This document shows, one piece after another, positions 25,657 to 32,925 of a DNA stretch of 64,000 nt. Source of the DNA: an uncultured Collinsella sp. (GTDB taxonomy: Bacteria; Actinomycetota; Coriobacteriia; Coriobacteriales; Coriobacteriaceae); the NCBI GenBank assembly GCA_934667065.1, contig CAKULD010000003.1:124001-188000 (forward strand). Direction: 5' to 3'. Under the pieces are notes generated by a model. It worked only from the letters and a program-made list of their open reading frames with translations, had not been told where the DNA came from and made no database searches. Within the stretch, counting starts at the first letter, position 1, and each line of letters opens with the position of its first letter. The translations under genes were made by a program, and so were the position numbers.

Positions 25657-26493
25657 ATGGCAACGATTGAAGAGCTTGAGTCCCTGCGTTGGGACCTTCG
25701 CCGCGATTGCGTCGATATCATCATGGCCGGTGCCGGCGGCCACATCGGTGGCGATATGTCGGTCATCGATGCGCTCATGACCCTCTACGCCAACCACCTC
25801 AACATTACGCCCGAGACCGTCGACGATCCCAACCGCGATCGCTTCGTCCTCTCTAAGGGCCATGCCATGGAGGCCTACTACGCCGTGCTGTGCCACGAGG
25901 GCTATCTGGACCTCGACGACGTCAAGGCGCGTTTCTCCAAGTTCGGCAGCCCCTATATCGGCCACCCCAACAACAAGCTCAAGGGCATCGAGATGAACTC
26001 GGGCTCGCTGGGCCACGGTCTGCCCGTGGCGGTGGGCATGGCGCTCGCCGGCAAGATGGACGGCCGCGACTACCGCGTCTACACCATCATGGGCGACGGC
26101 GAGCTTGCCGAGGGCTCGGTCTGGGAGGGCGCCATGAGCGGCGGCAACTACCAGCTCGATAACCTGTGCGCGCTCGTGGACCGCAACCGCCTGCAGATCA
26201 GCGGCAGCACCGAGGACGTCATGAAGCAGGATTCGCAGGAGGAGCGCTGGGCCGCCTTCGGTTGGAACGTGCTGTCCATTCCGGGTAACGACGTCCAGGC
26301 CATCGACGCCGCGCTAACGCTTGCCGCCGAGACCAAGGGTAAGCCCACGGTCATCATCCTCAACACCGTTAAGGGCTATGGCTCGCCGGTTATGGAGGAC
26401 AAGGCCAGCTGGCATCACCACCTGCCCAACGACGAGGAATATGCCCAGATCATCGCCGATTTCGCTGCCCACAAGGAGGCCATCAATGGCTAA
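25657..26493 (+). CDS. Transketolase N-terminal subunit, candidate apulose-4-phosphate transketolase A (AptA)
   Basis: This 278-residue protein is the thiamine-diphosphate-binding half of a split transketolase. SKGHAMEAYYAVL (about 69-81) and MGDGELAEGSVWEGAMS followed by LVDRNRLQISG give the GDG...N cofactor motif. Split transketolases (A plus B) are common in pentose and apulose pathways. It starts 2 bases after the isomerase stop, and its stop codon overlaps the start of the B subunit by 8 bases, so the subunits are coupled in translation. Confidence 0.88.
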   Translation: MATIEELESLRWDLRRDCVDIIMAGAGGHIGGDMSVIDALMTLYANHLNITPETVDDPNRDRFVLSKGHAMEAYYAVLCHEGYLDLDDVKARFSKFGSPYIGHPNNKLKGIEMNSGSLGHGLPVAVGMALAGKMDGRDYRVYTIMGDGELAEGSVWEGAMSGGNYQLDNLCALVDRNRLQISGSTEDVMKQDSQEERWAAFGWNVLSIPGNDVQAIDAALTLAAETKGKPTVIILNTVKGYGSPVMEDKASWHHHLPNDEEYAQIIADFAAHKEAING

Positions 26494-27427
26494 CAAGATC
26501 GCCAACCGCAAGGTTATCTGCGACACGCTGCTCGAGGCCGCCGCAACCGACAAGGACATCGTTGTCCTGTGCTCCGACTCCCGCGGCTCCGCGTCGCTCA
26601 CGCCGTTCTTCGACCAGTATCCCCAGCAGTCCATCGAGGTCGGCATTGCCGAGCAGGACCTGGTGAGCATCGCCGCCGGCATGGCTTCGTGCGGCAAGAA
26701 GGCCTGGGCTGCCTCGCCCGCGTCCTTTGTGACCACGCGTTCGTATGAGCAGTGCAAGGTGGACGTTTCGTACTCCAACACCAACGTCAAGCTCATCGGC
26801 ATCTCGGGCGGCGTGTCCTACGGCGCCCTGGGTATGAGCCACCACTCCGCGCAGGATATCGCCGCCATGAGCGCGATCCCTAACATGCGCGTGTACCTGC
26901 CGAGCGACCGCTTCCAGACCGCCGAGCTCGTGCGTGCGCTGGTTGCCGACAACAAGCCGGCCTACATCCGCGTGGGCCGCAACCCGGTCGAGGACGTGTA
27001 CACCGAGGACGAATGCCCGTTCCAGATGGACCGTGCCACCTGGGTGCGTCGCGGCACCGATGTGACGCTCGTCGCCACCGGTGAGATGGTCCGCCACGCC
27101 GTGGACGCCGCCGACCTGCTGGCCGAGCAGGGCATCTCGGCAACGGTGCTCGACATGTATTGCGTCAAGCCGCTCGACGCCGAGGCCGTGATCGAGGCCG
27201 CCGGTGCTACGCGCGCTGTCGTGACCGTCGAGGAGCATAGCCCCTTCGGTGGCCTGGGTTCCATGGTCGCGCAGGTCGTGGGCGAGCATTGCCCGCGTCC
27301 GGTCAAGTGCCTGAGCCTGCCCGACGCGCCGGTCATCACCGGTACCTCGCCCAAGGTCTTCGCACACTACGGTCTCACCGGCGAGGGAATCGCCAAGACC
27401 GTCAAGGACTTCCTGCCCGCAGAGTAA
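26486..27427 (+). CDS. Transketolase C-terminal subunit, candidate apulose-4-phosphate transketolase B (AptB)
   Basis: This 313-residue protein has the pyrimidine-binding domain (QSIEVGIAEQDLVSIAAGMA, whose Glu activates the thiamine cofactor) and the C-terminal transketolase domain (RRGTDVTLVATGEMV, VTVEEHSPFGGLGSMVAQ). AAGGAGG at 26473-26479 and the 8-base overlap with the A subunit set the start at 26486. In the apulose route the enzyme moves a two-carbon unit from apulose-4-phosphate to glyceraldehyde-3-phosphate, giving xylulose-5-phosphate and dihydroxyacetone phosphate. Assignment to that substrate rests on context. Confidence 0.88.
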   Translation: MANKIANRKVICDTLLEAAATDKDIVVLCSDSRGSASLTPFFDQYPQQSIEVGIAEQDLVSIAAGMASCGKKAWAASPASFVTTRSYEQCKVDVSYSNTNVKLIGISGGVSYGALGMSHHSAQDIAAMSAIPNMRVYLPSDRFQTAELVRALVADNKPAYIRVGRNPVEDVYTEDECPFQMDRATWVRRGTDVTLVATGEMVRHAVDAADLLAEQGISATVLDMYCVKPLDAEAVIEAAGATRAVVTVEEHSPFGGLGSMVAQVVGEHCPRPVKCLSLPDAPVITGTSPKVFAHYGLTGEGIAKTVKDFLPAE

Positions 27428-27430
27428 TTG

Positions 27431-27465
27431 GAATGTGACAAAGGGACCGTCCCTTTGTCACATTC
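27431..27465. repeat. 35-bp perfect palindrome between transketolase and kinase genes
   Basis: GAATGTGACAAAGGGAC and its exact complement GTCCCTTTGTCACATTC flank a single base. It lies 3 bases after the transketolase stop and just before the kinase ribosome site, so it may reduce read-through or stabilise the upstream message. Confidence 0.85.
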
Positions 27466-27483
27466 ATTTTGAAAGGGGTGGCC

Positions 27484-28974
27484 ATGGGCCGCTACATCAT
27501 CGGAATCGATCAGTCCACGCAGGGCACCAAGGCGCTGCTGGTGGACGAGGGCGGCCATCTGATTCATCGTGCCGACCGCTCGCATCGCCAGATCGTCAAC
27601 GAGGCCGGCTGGGTGAGCCATGATCCGGCCGAGATTGCGGCCAACGTTTTGGCCGTGGCGCGTGCCGTGGTGGAGGAGACCGGGGTTAACCCGGCCGACG
27701 TCGCCGGCATCGGCATTTCCAACCAGCGCGAGACCACCGTTGCCTGGAACCGCGCGACGGGCGAGCCGCTGTGCGATGCCGTGGTGTGGCAGTGCGCCCG
27801 CGCCCGCGAGCTGTGTGACGAGCTGGCCGCGCGCGAGGGCGTGGCCGAGCTGGTGCGCGACACGACAGGCTTGGTGCTCTCGCCCTACTATCCGGCGGGC
27901 AAGATGGCCTGGATTCTCGCAAACGTGCCGGCGGCTGCCGAGGCCGCTGCGGCGGGTGAGCTGTGCCTGGGCACGATTGACGCCTGGGTGGTCTGGACGC
28001 TCACGGGCGGCGCCGAGTTCCGCTGCGACTGGTCCAACGCCAGCCGCACGCAACTCTTTGACCTGCGCCGTGGCTGCTGGAGCGAGCCGGTGTGCGAGGC
28101 CTTTGGTATCGATACCGCCTGCCTGCCCCAGGTGACCGACTCGGACGGTCTGTTCGGCATGACGGACCTGGGCGGCTTTTTGCCGGCGCCCGTGCCCATT
28201 CACGGCGTGCTGGGCGACAGCCACGCGGCCCTATTTGCGCAGGGTTGCCACAGTCGCGGCATGGCCAAGGCGACCTATGGCACCGGCAGCTCGGTCATGA
28301 TGAACGTCGGCGACGAGTTTGTCGCCAGCTCGCACGGGCTTTCGAGCTCGCTTGCGTGGCGCCTGAACGGCGTGACCGAGTACGTGCTCGAGGGCAACGT
28401 GAGCTACGCCGGCGCCGTCAAGACCTGGCTGCGCGACGATCTGGAGCTCATCAACAACCCCGAGGAAGTCACCGACCTGTGCTATGCCGCCAACCCGGCG
28501 AGCCGCGTCTACTTTGTGCCGGCGTTTACCGGCCTGGGCGCGCCGCACTGGGCAAGCGACGCCGAGGGCTGCGTCTTTGGCATGACGCGCACCACGGGTC
28601 GCGCGGAGTTCGTGAAGGCCGCCGACGAGTCGATCGCCTATCAGATCTTCGACGTGATCGATGCAATGGTCGAGGATTCGGGCGCGGCGCTGTCCGAGCT
28701 TCGTGTTGACGGCGGCCCCACGCGCGATGCGTACCTGATGCAGTTTGAGAGCGACCTGGTGGGTTCGCCCATTCGCATCGCGAGCAACGACGAGATGAGC
28801 GGCCTGGGCGCGGCTTGGGCCTGCGGCATTGCGCTGGGCATGTACACGCGCGACGTGGTCGACGTCTACGGCGCCCGCGGCATCGTGGAGCCTTCGATAC
28901 CCGCCGACGAGCGAGCCAAAAAGATCGCCGGCTGGCGCCATGCTGTCGACGCGACTATCGCCTACACTGCCTAG
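27484..28974 (+). CDS. FGGY family carbohydrate kinase, candidate D-apulose kinase (AplK)
   Basis: The 496-residue kinase has the N-terminal phosphate motif IGIDQSTQGTKALLVDEGG and the glycerol kinase/xylulokinase-like GIGISNQRETTVAWNRATGE. The C-terminal domain has YGTGSSVMMNVG, FVPAFTGLGAPHWASDAEG and LRVDGGPTRDAYLMQF. FGGY kinases phosphorylate glycerol, xylulose, ribulose and related sugars; the operon suggests D-apulose. GAAAGGGGTGG precedes ATG 27484. It is the last gene of the operon and is followed by a hairpin. Confidence 0.85.
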   Translation: MGRYIIGIDQSTQGTKALLVDEGGHLIHRADRSHRQIVNEAGWVSHDPAEIAANVLAVARAVVEETGVNPADVAGIGISNQRETTVAWNRATGEPLCDAVVWQCARARELCDELAAREGVAELVRDTTGLVLSPYYPAGKMAWILANVPAAAEAAAAGELCLGTIDAWVVWTLTGGAEFRCDWSNASRTQLFDLRRGCWSEPVCEAFGIDTACLPQVTDSDGLFGMTDLGGFLPAPVPIHGVLGDSHAALFAQGCHSRGMAKATYGTGSSVMMNVGDEFVASSHGLSSSLAWRLNGVTEYVLEGNVSYAGAVKTWLRDDLELINNPEEVTDLCYAANPASRVYFVPAFTGLGAPHWASDAEGCVFGMTRTTGRAEFVKAADESIAYQIFDVIDAMVEDSGAALSELRVDGGPTRDAYLMQFESDLVGSPIRIASNDEMSGLGAAWACGIALGMYTRDVVDVYGARGIVEPSIPADERAKKIAGWRHAVDATIAYTA

Positions 28975-29004
28975 GCGGCTGCGCGGCGCCCAAGGATTTT
29001 TCTG

Positions 29005-29037
29005 GGACGGGGATTAAAAACTCATTGATCCCCGTCC
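29005..29037. terminator. Hairpin after the kinase gene
   Basis: GGACGGGGA pairs with TCCCCGTCC around a 15-base loop, 30 bases after the kinase stop. It belongs to the GGGACGGGGC repeat family and lacks a clear T-tract, so it may be a repeat acting as a weak terminator. Confidence 0.5.
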
Positions 29038-29046
29038 TTGGCAGCT

Positions 29047-29124
29047 CATTTGGGACGGGGCTTTTTTGACTGGTATGATTGGTGCGACCATTCCAACCAG
29101 CTAAAAGAGCCCCGTCCTAAATTG
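29047..29124. repeat. Palindromic GGGACGGGGC-family element in the luxS leader
   Basis: The arms at 29047-29074 and 29096-29124 are near-perfect inverted complements (ATTTGGGACGGGGCTTTTTT in the left arm). The right arm ends 19 bases before the luxS start, so any luxS transcript starting upstream would carry this hairpin. Confidence 0.75.
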
Positions 29125-29143
29125 ACTATCGAGAGGATCTGCC

Positions 29144-29632
29144 ATGGAGCGTATCGCGAGTTTTTCCGTTGACCATCTGCTGCTCGAGCCCGGCGTGTAC
29201 GTGAGCCGCATCGACCGCGATCCGGCGACCGGCGCCGCCGTCACCACGTTTGACCTGCGCCTGACCACGCCCAACAAGGAGCCGGTCATGAACACGGCCG
29301 AGTGCCACACCATCGAGCACCTGGGCGCGACGTTCCTTCGCAACCATGCCGAGTGGTCGAGCCGCATTGTCTACTTTGGCCCCATGGGCTGCCGCACGGG
29401 CTTTTACCTGGTTGTCTTTGGTGAGCTGACGAGCGAGGAGATCTTGCCGCTCGTGCGCGAGCTGTTCGAGTTTGTCGCGGGCTTTGAGGGCGATGTTCCC
29501 GGTGCCGCTCCCGAGGAGTGCGGCAACTACTTGGACCAGAACCTCCCCATGGCAAACTGGCTCGCGCGTCGCTATCTCGACCGCGACCTGGCCAATATCG
29601 ACGAGAAGCACCTGCGCTACCAGCAGGCGTAA
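29144..29632 (+). CDS. luxS: S-ribosylhomocysteine lyase LuxS
   Basis: The 162-residue enzyme has the family order: an N-terminal FSVDHLLLEPGVYVSR, the metal site HTIEHLGATFLRNH (HxxEH) and the third ligand Cys in CGNYLDQNL (about 125-133). The catalytic Cys is in GPMGCRTGFYL. It splits S-ribosylhomocysteine into homocysteine and the precursor of autoinducer 2 in the activated methyl cycle. It is a single gene with GAGAGGATC as ribosome site, followed by a terminator, and its leader carries a large palindrome. Confidence 0.97.
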   Translation: MERIASFSVDHLLLEPGVYVSRIDRDPATGAAVTTFDLRLTTPNKEPVMNTAECHTIEHLGATFLRNHAEWSSRIVYFGPMGCRTGFYLVVFGELTSEEILPLVRELFEFVAGFEGDVPGAAPEECGNYLDQNLPMANWLARRYLDRDLANIDEKHLRYQQA

Positions 29633-29661
29633 GGACTTTATCGTCCAAAACGCGCACATTG

Positions 29662-29692
29662 GGCGCCTTCGCTTATGCGGGGGCGCCTTTTT
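29662..29692 (+). terminator. Rho-independent terminator after luxS
   Basis: GGCGCCTTCGC pairs with GCGGGGGCGCC (two G-U pairs) around TTAT, followed by TTTTT. Confidence 0.88.
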
Positions 29693-29741
29693 GTTGAGTG
29701 GTCGGGACGAGCGTTCAAAATCGCTCATGTTTGTTCTAGAA

Positions 29742-29767
29742 TGTTCGTATAGTCACATTTACGAACA
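29742..29767. promoter_or_regulatory. Operator-like palindrome over the DUF4867 promoter
   Basis: TGTTCGTA and TACGAACA are perfect inverted arms with a 10-base spacer. The -10-like TATAGT (29748-29753) overlaps the left arm, so a repressor bound here would block transcription. Confidence 0.55.
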
Positions 29768-29776
29768 GGAGTGAAC

Positions 29777-30421
29777 ATGCATATCTATTCTGTCAACGAT
29801 CCCGAGTTCAAATCCTATGGCAACGTTTGGGATGACGTTCCGTCCGAGCTCACGTCGCCCGTGCTCGAGGCGCTCTCTGCCACGCCCATCCCCGAGGGCA
29901 GCAAGTACGTAGCGAGTGCGCCGGAGCTCGAGGGCGTCAAGGATGCCGATAAACTGGGCTTTCTCATGTTTGGCGGCCGACCCTTCCAGCTGGGCTGGTG
30001 TAACGGCCACAACACGCAGCTCAACTGCCTGGAGTATCACCGCGCCAGCGAGTTTAACCTGGGCGCCCGCGACTTTATCCTGCTCGTGGCGCATCGCTGG
30101 GAGATCGAGGACGGCAAGCTCGACACCGCGTGCGTCAAGGCGTTCCGCGTGCCGGCGGGTACGGTCGTCGAAGTCTTCAACACCACGCTCCACTACACGC
30201 CCTGCATGGTCGACGACGGCGGCTTCCAGGTGATGGTGGCGCTGCCGGCGGGCACCAATGGCCCGCGCCCCGAGGCCGCAGCCGACATGACCGCGGCCGG
30301 TGACAGCTACTGCTACTGGAAGGCCGACAAGTGGGTCCTCTGCCACGCCGATAGCCCCAAGGCGGCCGAAGGCGGCTACGTGGGCCTAACCGGCAAAAAC
30401 CTCGACATCACCGTGGACTAG
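29777..30421 (+). CDS. DUF4867 family protein
   Basis: The 214-residue soluble protein matches the DUF4867 family by its MHIYSVNDPEFKSYG start and the beta-rich middle (KLGFLMFGGRPFQLGWCNG, CLEYHRASEFNLG, VPAGTVVEVFNTTLHYTPC). The pattern suggests a cupin-like fold; these proteins often lie beside sugar-isomerase operons but have no proven reaction. ATG 29777 is preferred to GTG 29771 because the AGGAG site is then 5 bases away. It sits between the apiose-type operon and a GH1 gene, with its own operator-like palindrome, so a sugar-related role is plausible. Confidence 0.8.
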   Translation: MHIYSVNDPEFKSYGNVWDDVPSELTSPVLEALSATPIPEGSKYVASAPELEGVKDADKLGFLMFGGRPFQLGWCNGHNTQLNCLEYHRASEFNLGARDFILLVAHRWEIEDGKLDTACVKAFRVPAGTVVEVFNTTLHYTPCMVDDGGFQVMVALPAGTNGPRPEAAADMTAAGDSYCYWKADKWVLCHADSPKAAEGGYVGLTGKNLDITVD

Positions 30422-30440
30422 AATCTTCCGTCTCGATCTG

Positions 30441-30477
30441 AACCACCACAAAGGGGACAGGCGCCTTTGTGGTGGTT
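30441..30477. repeat. ACCACCACAAAGG palindrome, copy 1
   Basis: AACCACCACAAAGG and CCTTTGTGGTGGTT flank GGACAGGCG. It lies 20 bases after the DUF4867 stop and could end transcription in both directions. Confidence 0.8.
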
Positions 30478-30572
30478 TGTTTGCATAGAACACCTGTACG
30501 ACTCCTTTCCTTTCTTTCCTATTTTTTCCTTTTTTTCCTTTTTTTCCTATTGAGGCGGGCGGTCCGATTTCC

Positions 30573-30637
30573 GTTTGTCTCAATCTGTAACATCTAGCAG
30601 GTAAAATCGTCTCTACCTGTTACAGATCGAGACAAAC
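30573..30637. repeat. CTGTAACA palindrome, copy 1 (65 bp)
   Basis: 20-base arms GTTTGTCTCAATCTGTAACA (30573-30592) and its inverted complement with one mismatch (30618-30637). Inner CAGGTA/TACCTG bases also pair. Confidence 0.8.
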
Positions 30638-30657
30638 TGCAGGGGCAGTCCGAAAAA

Positions 30658-30712
30658 TCTTGATCTGTAACAATAAGCCCGGTTTTGACGGCCTTCCTGT
30701 TACAGATCAAGA
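30658..30712. repeat. CTGTAACA palindrome, copy 2
   Basis: TCTTGATCTGTAACA and TGTTACAGATCAAGA are perfect inverted arms. The right side continues CAAAC as in copy 1 while the left outer end is lost. Where copy 1 has CTCAATC/GATCGAG this copy has CTTGATC/GATCAAG, a compensated change. Confidence 0.75.
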
Positions 30713-30723
30713 CAAACGGACTA

Positions 30724-30762
30724 AAACCACCACAAAGGTGCCTGTCCCCTTCGTGACGGTTT
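30724..30762. repeat. ACCACCACAAAGG palindrome, copy 2 (degenerate)
   Basis: The left arm ACCACCACAAAGG is intact and the core reads CCTGTCCCC (inverted relative to copy 1). The right arm reads TTCGTGACGGTTT with several changes. Confidence 0.65.
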
Positions 30763-30780
30763 GGACTGGCGGGTATCAGA

Positions 30781-30832
30781 AAGTGTCAGGCTTAGGCGGC
30801 CGCTAACCGCCCAAGTGCGAAAAGAAGTGTCG
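30781..30832. promoter_or_regulatory. Shared upstream element of the GH1 genes, copy 1
   Basis: AAGTGTCAGG (30781) and GCGAAAAGAAGTGTCG (30817-30832) recur with the same spacing before the other GH1 gene near 50.95 kb. The distal repeat starts 133 bases before the ATG here and 130 there. Confidence 0.5.
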
Positions 30833-30913
30833 AGCTGTGCTGCTGTCGTTGAGCGGCGTTCCATTTGCAGGGATACTGAAATCACGACAAGCAGCGTATG
30901 AAAGGATCGATGC

Positions 30914-32344
30914 ATGGCTTTCCGTAATGACTTCCTGTGGGGCGGCGCGACGGCTGCCAACCAGTGCGAAGGCGCCTACAACGTGGACGGCCGCGGCCTG
31001 GCCAACGTGGACGTGGCTCCGCACGGCCCCGAGCGCTACGCGGTGGTCTCCGGCCAGCGCAAGATGCTCGACTTTGAGGACGGCTACTACTATCCCGCGC
31101 AGACCGGCATCGATTTCTACCATCACTACAAGGAGGACATCGCCCTCTTTGCCGAGATGGGCTTTAAGACCTTCCGCATGAGCCTGGCCTGGACCCGCAT
31201 CTTCCCCAACGGCGATGAGACCGAGCCCAACGAGGCCGGCCTGGCCTTTTACGAGGACGTGTTCCGCGAGTGCCAGAAGCACGGCATCGAGCCGCTCGTG
31301 ACCATCACGCACTTCGATTGCCCGATTCACCTCATCAAGGAGTACGGCGGCTGGCGCAACCGCAAGCTCATCGACTTCTACAAGAACCTTGCGACCACGA
31401 TCTTCACCCGCTACAAAGGCCTGGTGAAGTACTGGCTCACCTTTAACGAGATCAACATGATCCTGCACCTGCCGTTTATGGGTGCCGGCCTGGTCTTTGA
31501 GGAGGGCGAGAACAAGGAGGCCGTCGAGTATCTTGCCGCCCACAACGAGCTCGTCGCCAGCGCTTGGGCTACCAAGATCGCCCACGAGATCGACCCCGAG
31601 GTCAAGATTGGCTGCATGCTCGCTGCCGGCACCTACTACCCTTACAGCTGCCGTCCGGGCGATGTGCGCCAGGCCCAGCTCGACAACCAGGACAACTACT
31701 TCTTCGTTGACGTTCAGAGCCGCGGCTATTACCCGGCCTATGCCGTCAAGAAGCTCGAGCGTCTGGGCATCGATGTGGGCATGACCGACGAGGACCGCGA
31801 GATCCTGGCCGCCAACACCGTCGACTTCATCAGCTTTAGCTACTACAGCACCCGCTGCTCCGCCGGTGCCGACAACCCCGATGTCGAGCGCACCCAGGGC
31901 AACGCCTTCGCCGGCGCCAAGAACCCCTACCTGCAGGAGAGCCAGTGGGGCTGGGCCATCGATCCGCTGGGCTTCCGCATCACCCTCAACGACCTGTACG
32001 ACCGTTATCAGAAGCCGCTGTTTGTGGTCGAGAACGGCCTGGGCGCCAAGGATGTTGTCGAGGAGGATGGCTCCATCAACGACGACTACCGTATCGACTA
32101 CCTGCGCCAGCATATCGCCGCGATGCGCGATGCGGTGACCGAGGACGGCGTTGACCTGCTGGGCTACACCACCTGGGGCCCGATCGACCTGGTGTCTGCC
32201 GGCACGGGCGAGATGTCCAAGCGCTACGGCTTTATCTACGTGGATCGCGACGACGCCGGCAACGGTACCCTCAAGCGCTCCAAGAAGAAGAGCTTTGACT
32301 GGTACAAGAAGGTAATCGCTTCCAACGGCGAAGATTTGGCCTAG
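30914..32344 (+). CDS. GH1 6-phospho-beta-glucosidase-like enzyme
   Basis: The 476-residue enzyme has the GH1 N-terminal signature FLWGGATAANQCEGAY, the acid/base Glu in WLTFNEINM (about 178) and the nucleophile Glu in LFVVENGLGAKD (about 375). No signal peptide is present. Its relatives in PTS-rich genomes hydrolyse phosphorylated beta-glucosides such as cellobiose-6-phosphate; the PTS genes in this window fit that. It has its own terminator and shares an upstream element with the second GH1 gene at 51.1 kb. It could also supply the glucosidase step after apiose removal from apiosyl-glucosides. Confidence 0.92.
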   Translation: MAFRNDFLWGGATAANQCEGAYNVDGRGLANVDVAPHGPERYAVVSGQRKMLDFEDGYYYPAQTGIDFYHHYKEDIALFAEMGFKTFRMSLAWTRIFPNGDETEPNEAGLAFYEDVFRECQKHGIEPLVTITHFDCPIHLIKEYGGWRNRKLIDFYKNLATTIFTRYKGLVKYWLTFNEINMILHLPFMGAGLVFEEGENKEAVEYLAAHNELVASAWATKIAHEIDPEVKIGCMLAAGTYYPYSCRPGDVRQAQLDNQDNYFFVDVQSRGYYPAYAVKKLERLGIDVGMTDEDREILAANTVDFISFSYYSTRCSAGADNPDVERTQGNAFAGAKNPYLQESQWGWAIDPLGFRITLNDLYDRYQKPLFVVENGLGAKDVVEEDGSINDDYRIDYLRQHIAAMRDAVTEDGVDLLGYTTWGPIDLVSAGTGEMSKRYGFIYVDRDDAGNGTLKRSKKKSFDWYKKVIASNGEDLA

Positions 32345-32373
32345 GCTTTCCCAGCAATCATAGCTTCCTAACC

Positions 32374-32415
32374 AAGGCGCCCAGCGAGCACAAACTGCTC
32401 GCCGGGCGCCTTGTT
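32374..32415 (+). terminator. Rho-independent terminator after the GH1 gene
   Basis: AAGGCGCCCAGCGAGCA pairs with TGCTCGCCGGGCGCCTT (one mismatch) around CAAAC, followed by GTT. Confidence 0.88.
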
Positions 32416-32538
32416 AAAAGAAGTGAAAGAAAGCAAAAGAAGTTAAAACTTGCAAAAGAAGTGAAAGGGAATAGGACTTTGTATCAATAAGAAGCCTTTG
32501 ACGTCTGCGGAATTTGAGATCCGCATGGCACACAGATA

Positions 32539-32605
32539 AGTTGCGGTGAAATACGGTTTGATTCCAGCCTTTTTGGCTGCAAACAGTCCGTATTCCACCG
32601 CAACT
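32539..32605. repeat. 67-bp AGTTGCGGTG palindrome, copy 1
   Basis: Outer arms are AGTTGCGGTGAAATACGG and CCGTATTCCACCGCAACT; the inner stem CCAGCC/GGCTG pairs. Four copies in the window have exactly 67 bases. Confidence 0.85.
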
Positions 32606-32668
32606 TTCAGCTTGGTCATCAGAAGCCGGCTGCCTCGAGCCGCGAATCCTGCCGCTCGCCACGAAATG

Positions 32669-32806
32669 GGCCTATCTACTACGTTTTGGCGATTACCCTC
32701 GACCATACTGAAATCTGAAAAATCAAAACCGCAGGTAGACGGCTTGTCAAATTTTCGAAAACGCTGCTATGGTCGACCCCGTCGGGCAAAACGTAGTAGA
32801 TGGGCC
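32669..32806. repeat. 138-bp inverted-repeat element
   Basis: 20-base terminal arms (GGCCTATCTACTACGTTTTG and its inverted complement with one mismatch) plus inner 9-base arms TCGACCATA/TATGGTCGA enclose an AT-rich core. No coding potential was recognised. Confidence 0.7.
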
Positions 32807-32836
32807 GTTTTCGTGGCTCAGCACCGGACCAGTCAG

Positions 32837-32908
32837 TTTGGGACGGGGCTTTTTTGACTACTTTTGCCTAGCCGGCTGCTAGGGTAGTCAAAAAAGCCCC
32901 GTCCCAAA
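32837..32908. repeat. GGGACGGGGC-family palindrome between convergent genes
   Basis: The arms at 32837-32861 and 32884-32908 are perfect inverted complements. The element lies between the end of the GH1 unit and the end of the opposite-strand DUF1593 gene and could terminate the latter. Confidence 0.8.
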
Positions 32909-32925
32909 TTAGCTACATTCGCATG

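Noticed and set aside
30476..30560. Pyrimidine-rich stretch (TTTCC repeats) as a functional site
   Set aside because: It is a simple low-complexity run between palindromes with no motif I recognise.
30441..30762. Possible CRISPR array from clustered palindromes
   Set aside because: The repeats belong to two different families, spacing is irregular, there are no unique spacers of constant length and no cas genes.
32414..32706. Short minus-strand open frames
   Set aside because: They run through the 67-bp palindrome and other repeat sequence, and have no ribosome site or protein similarity.
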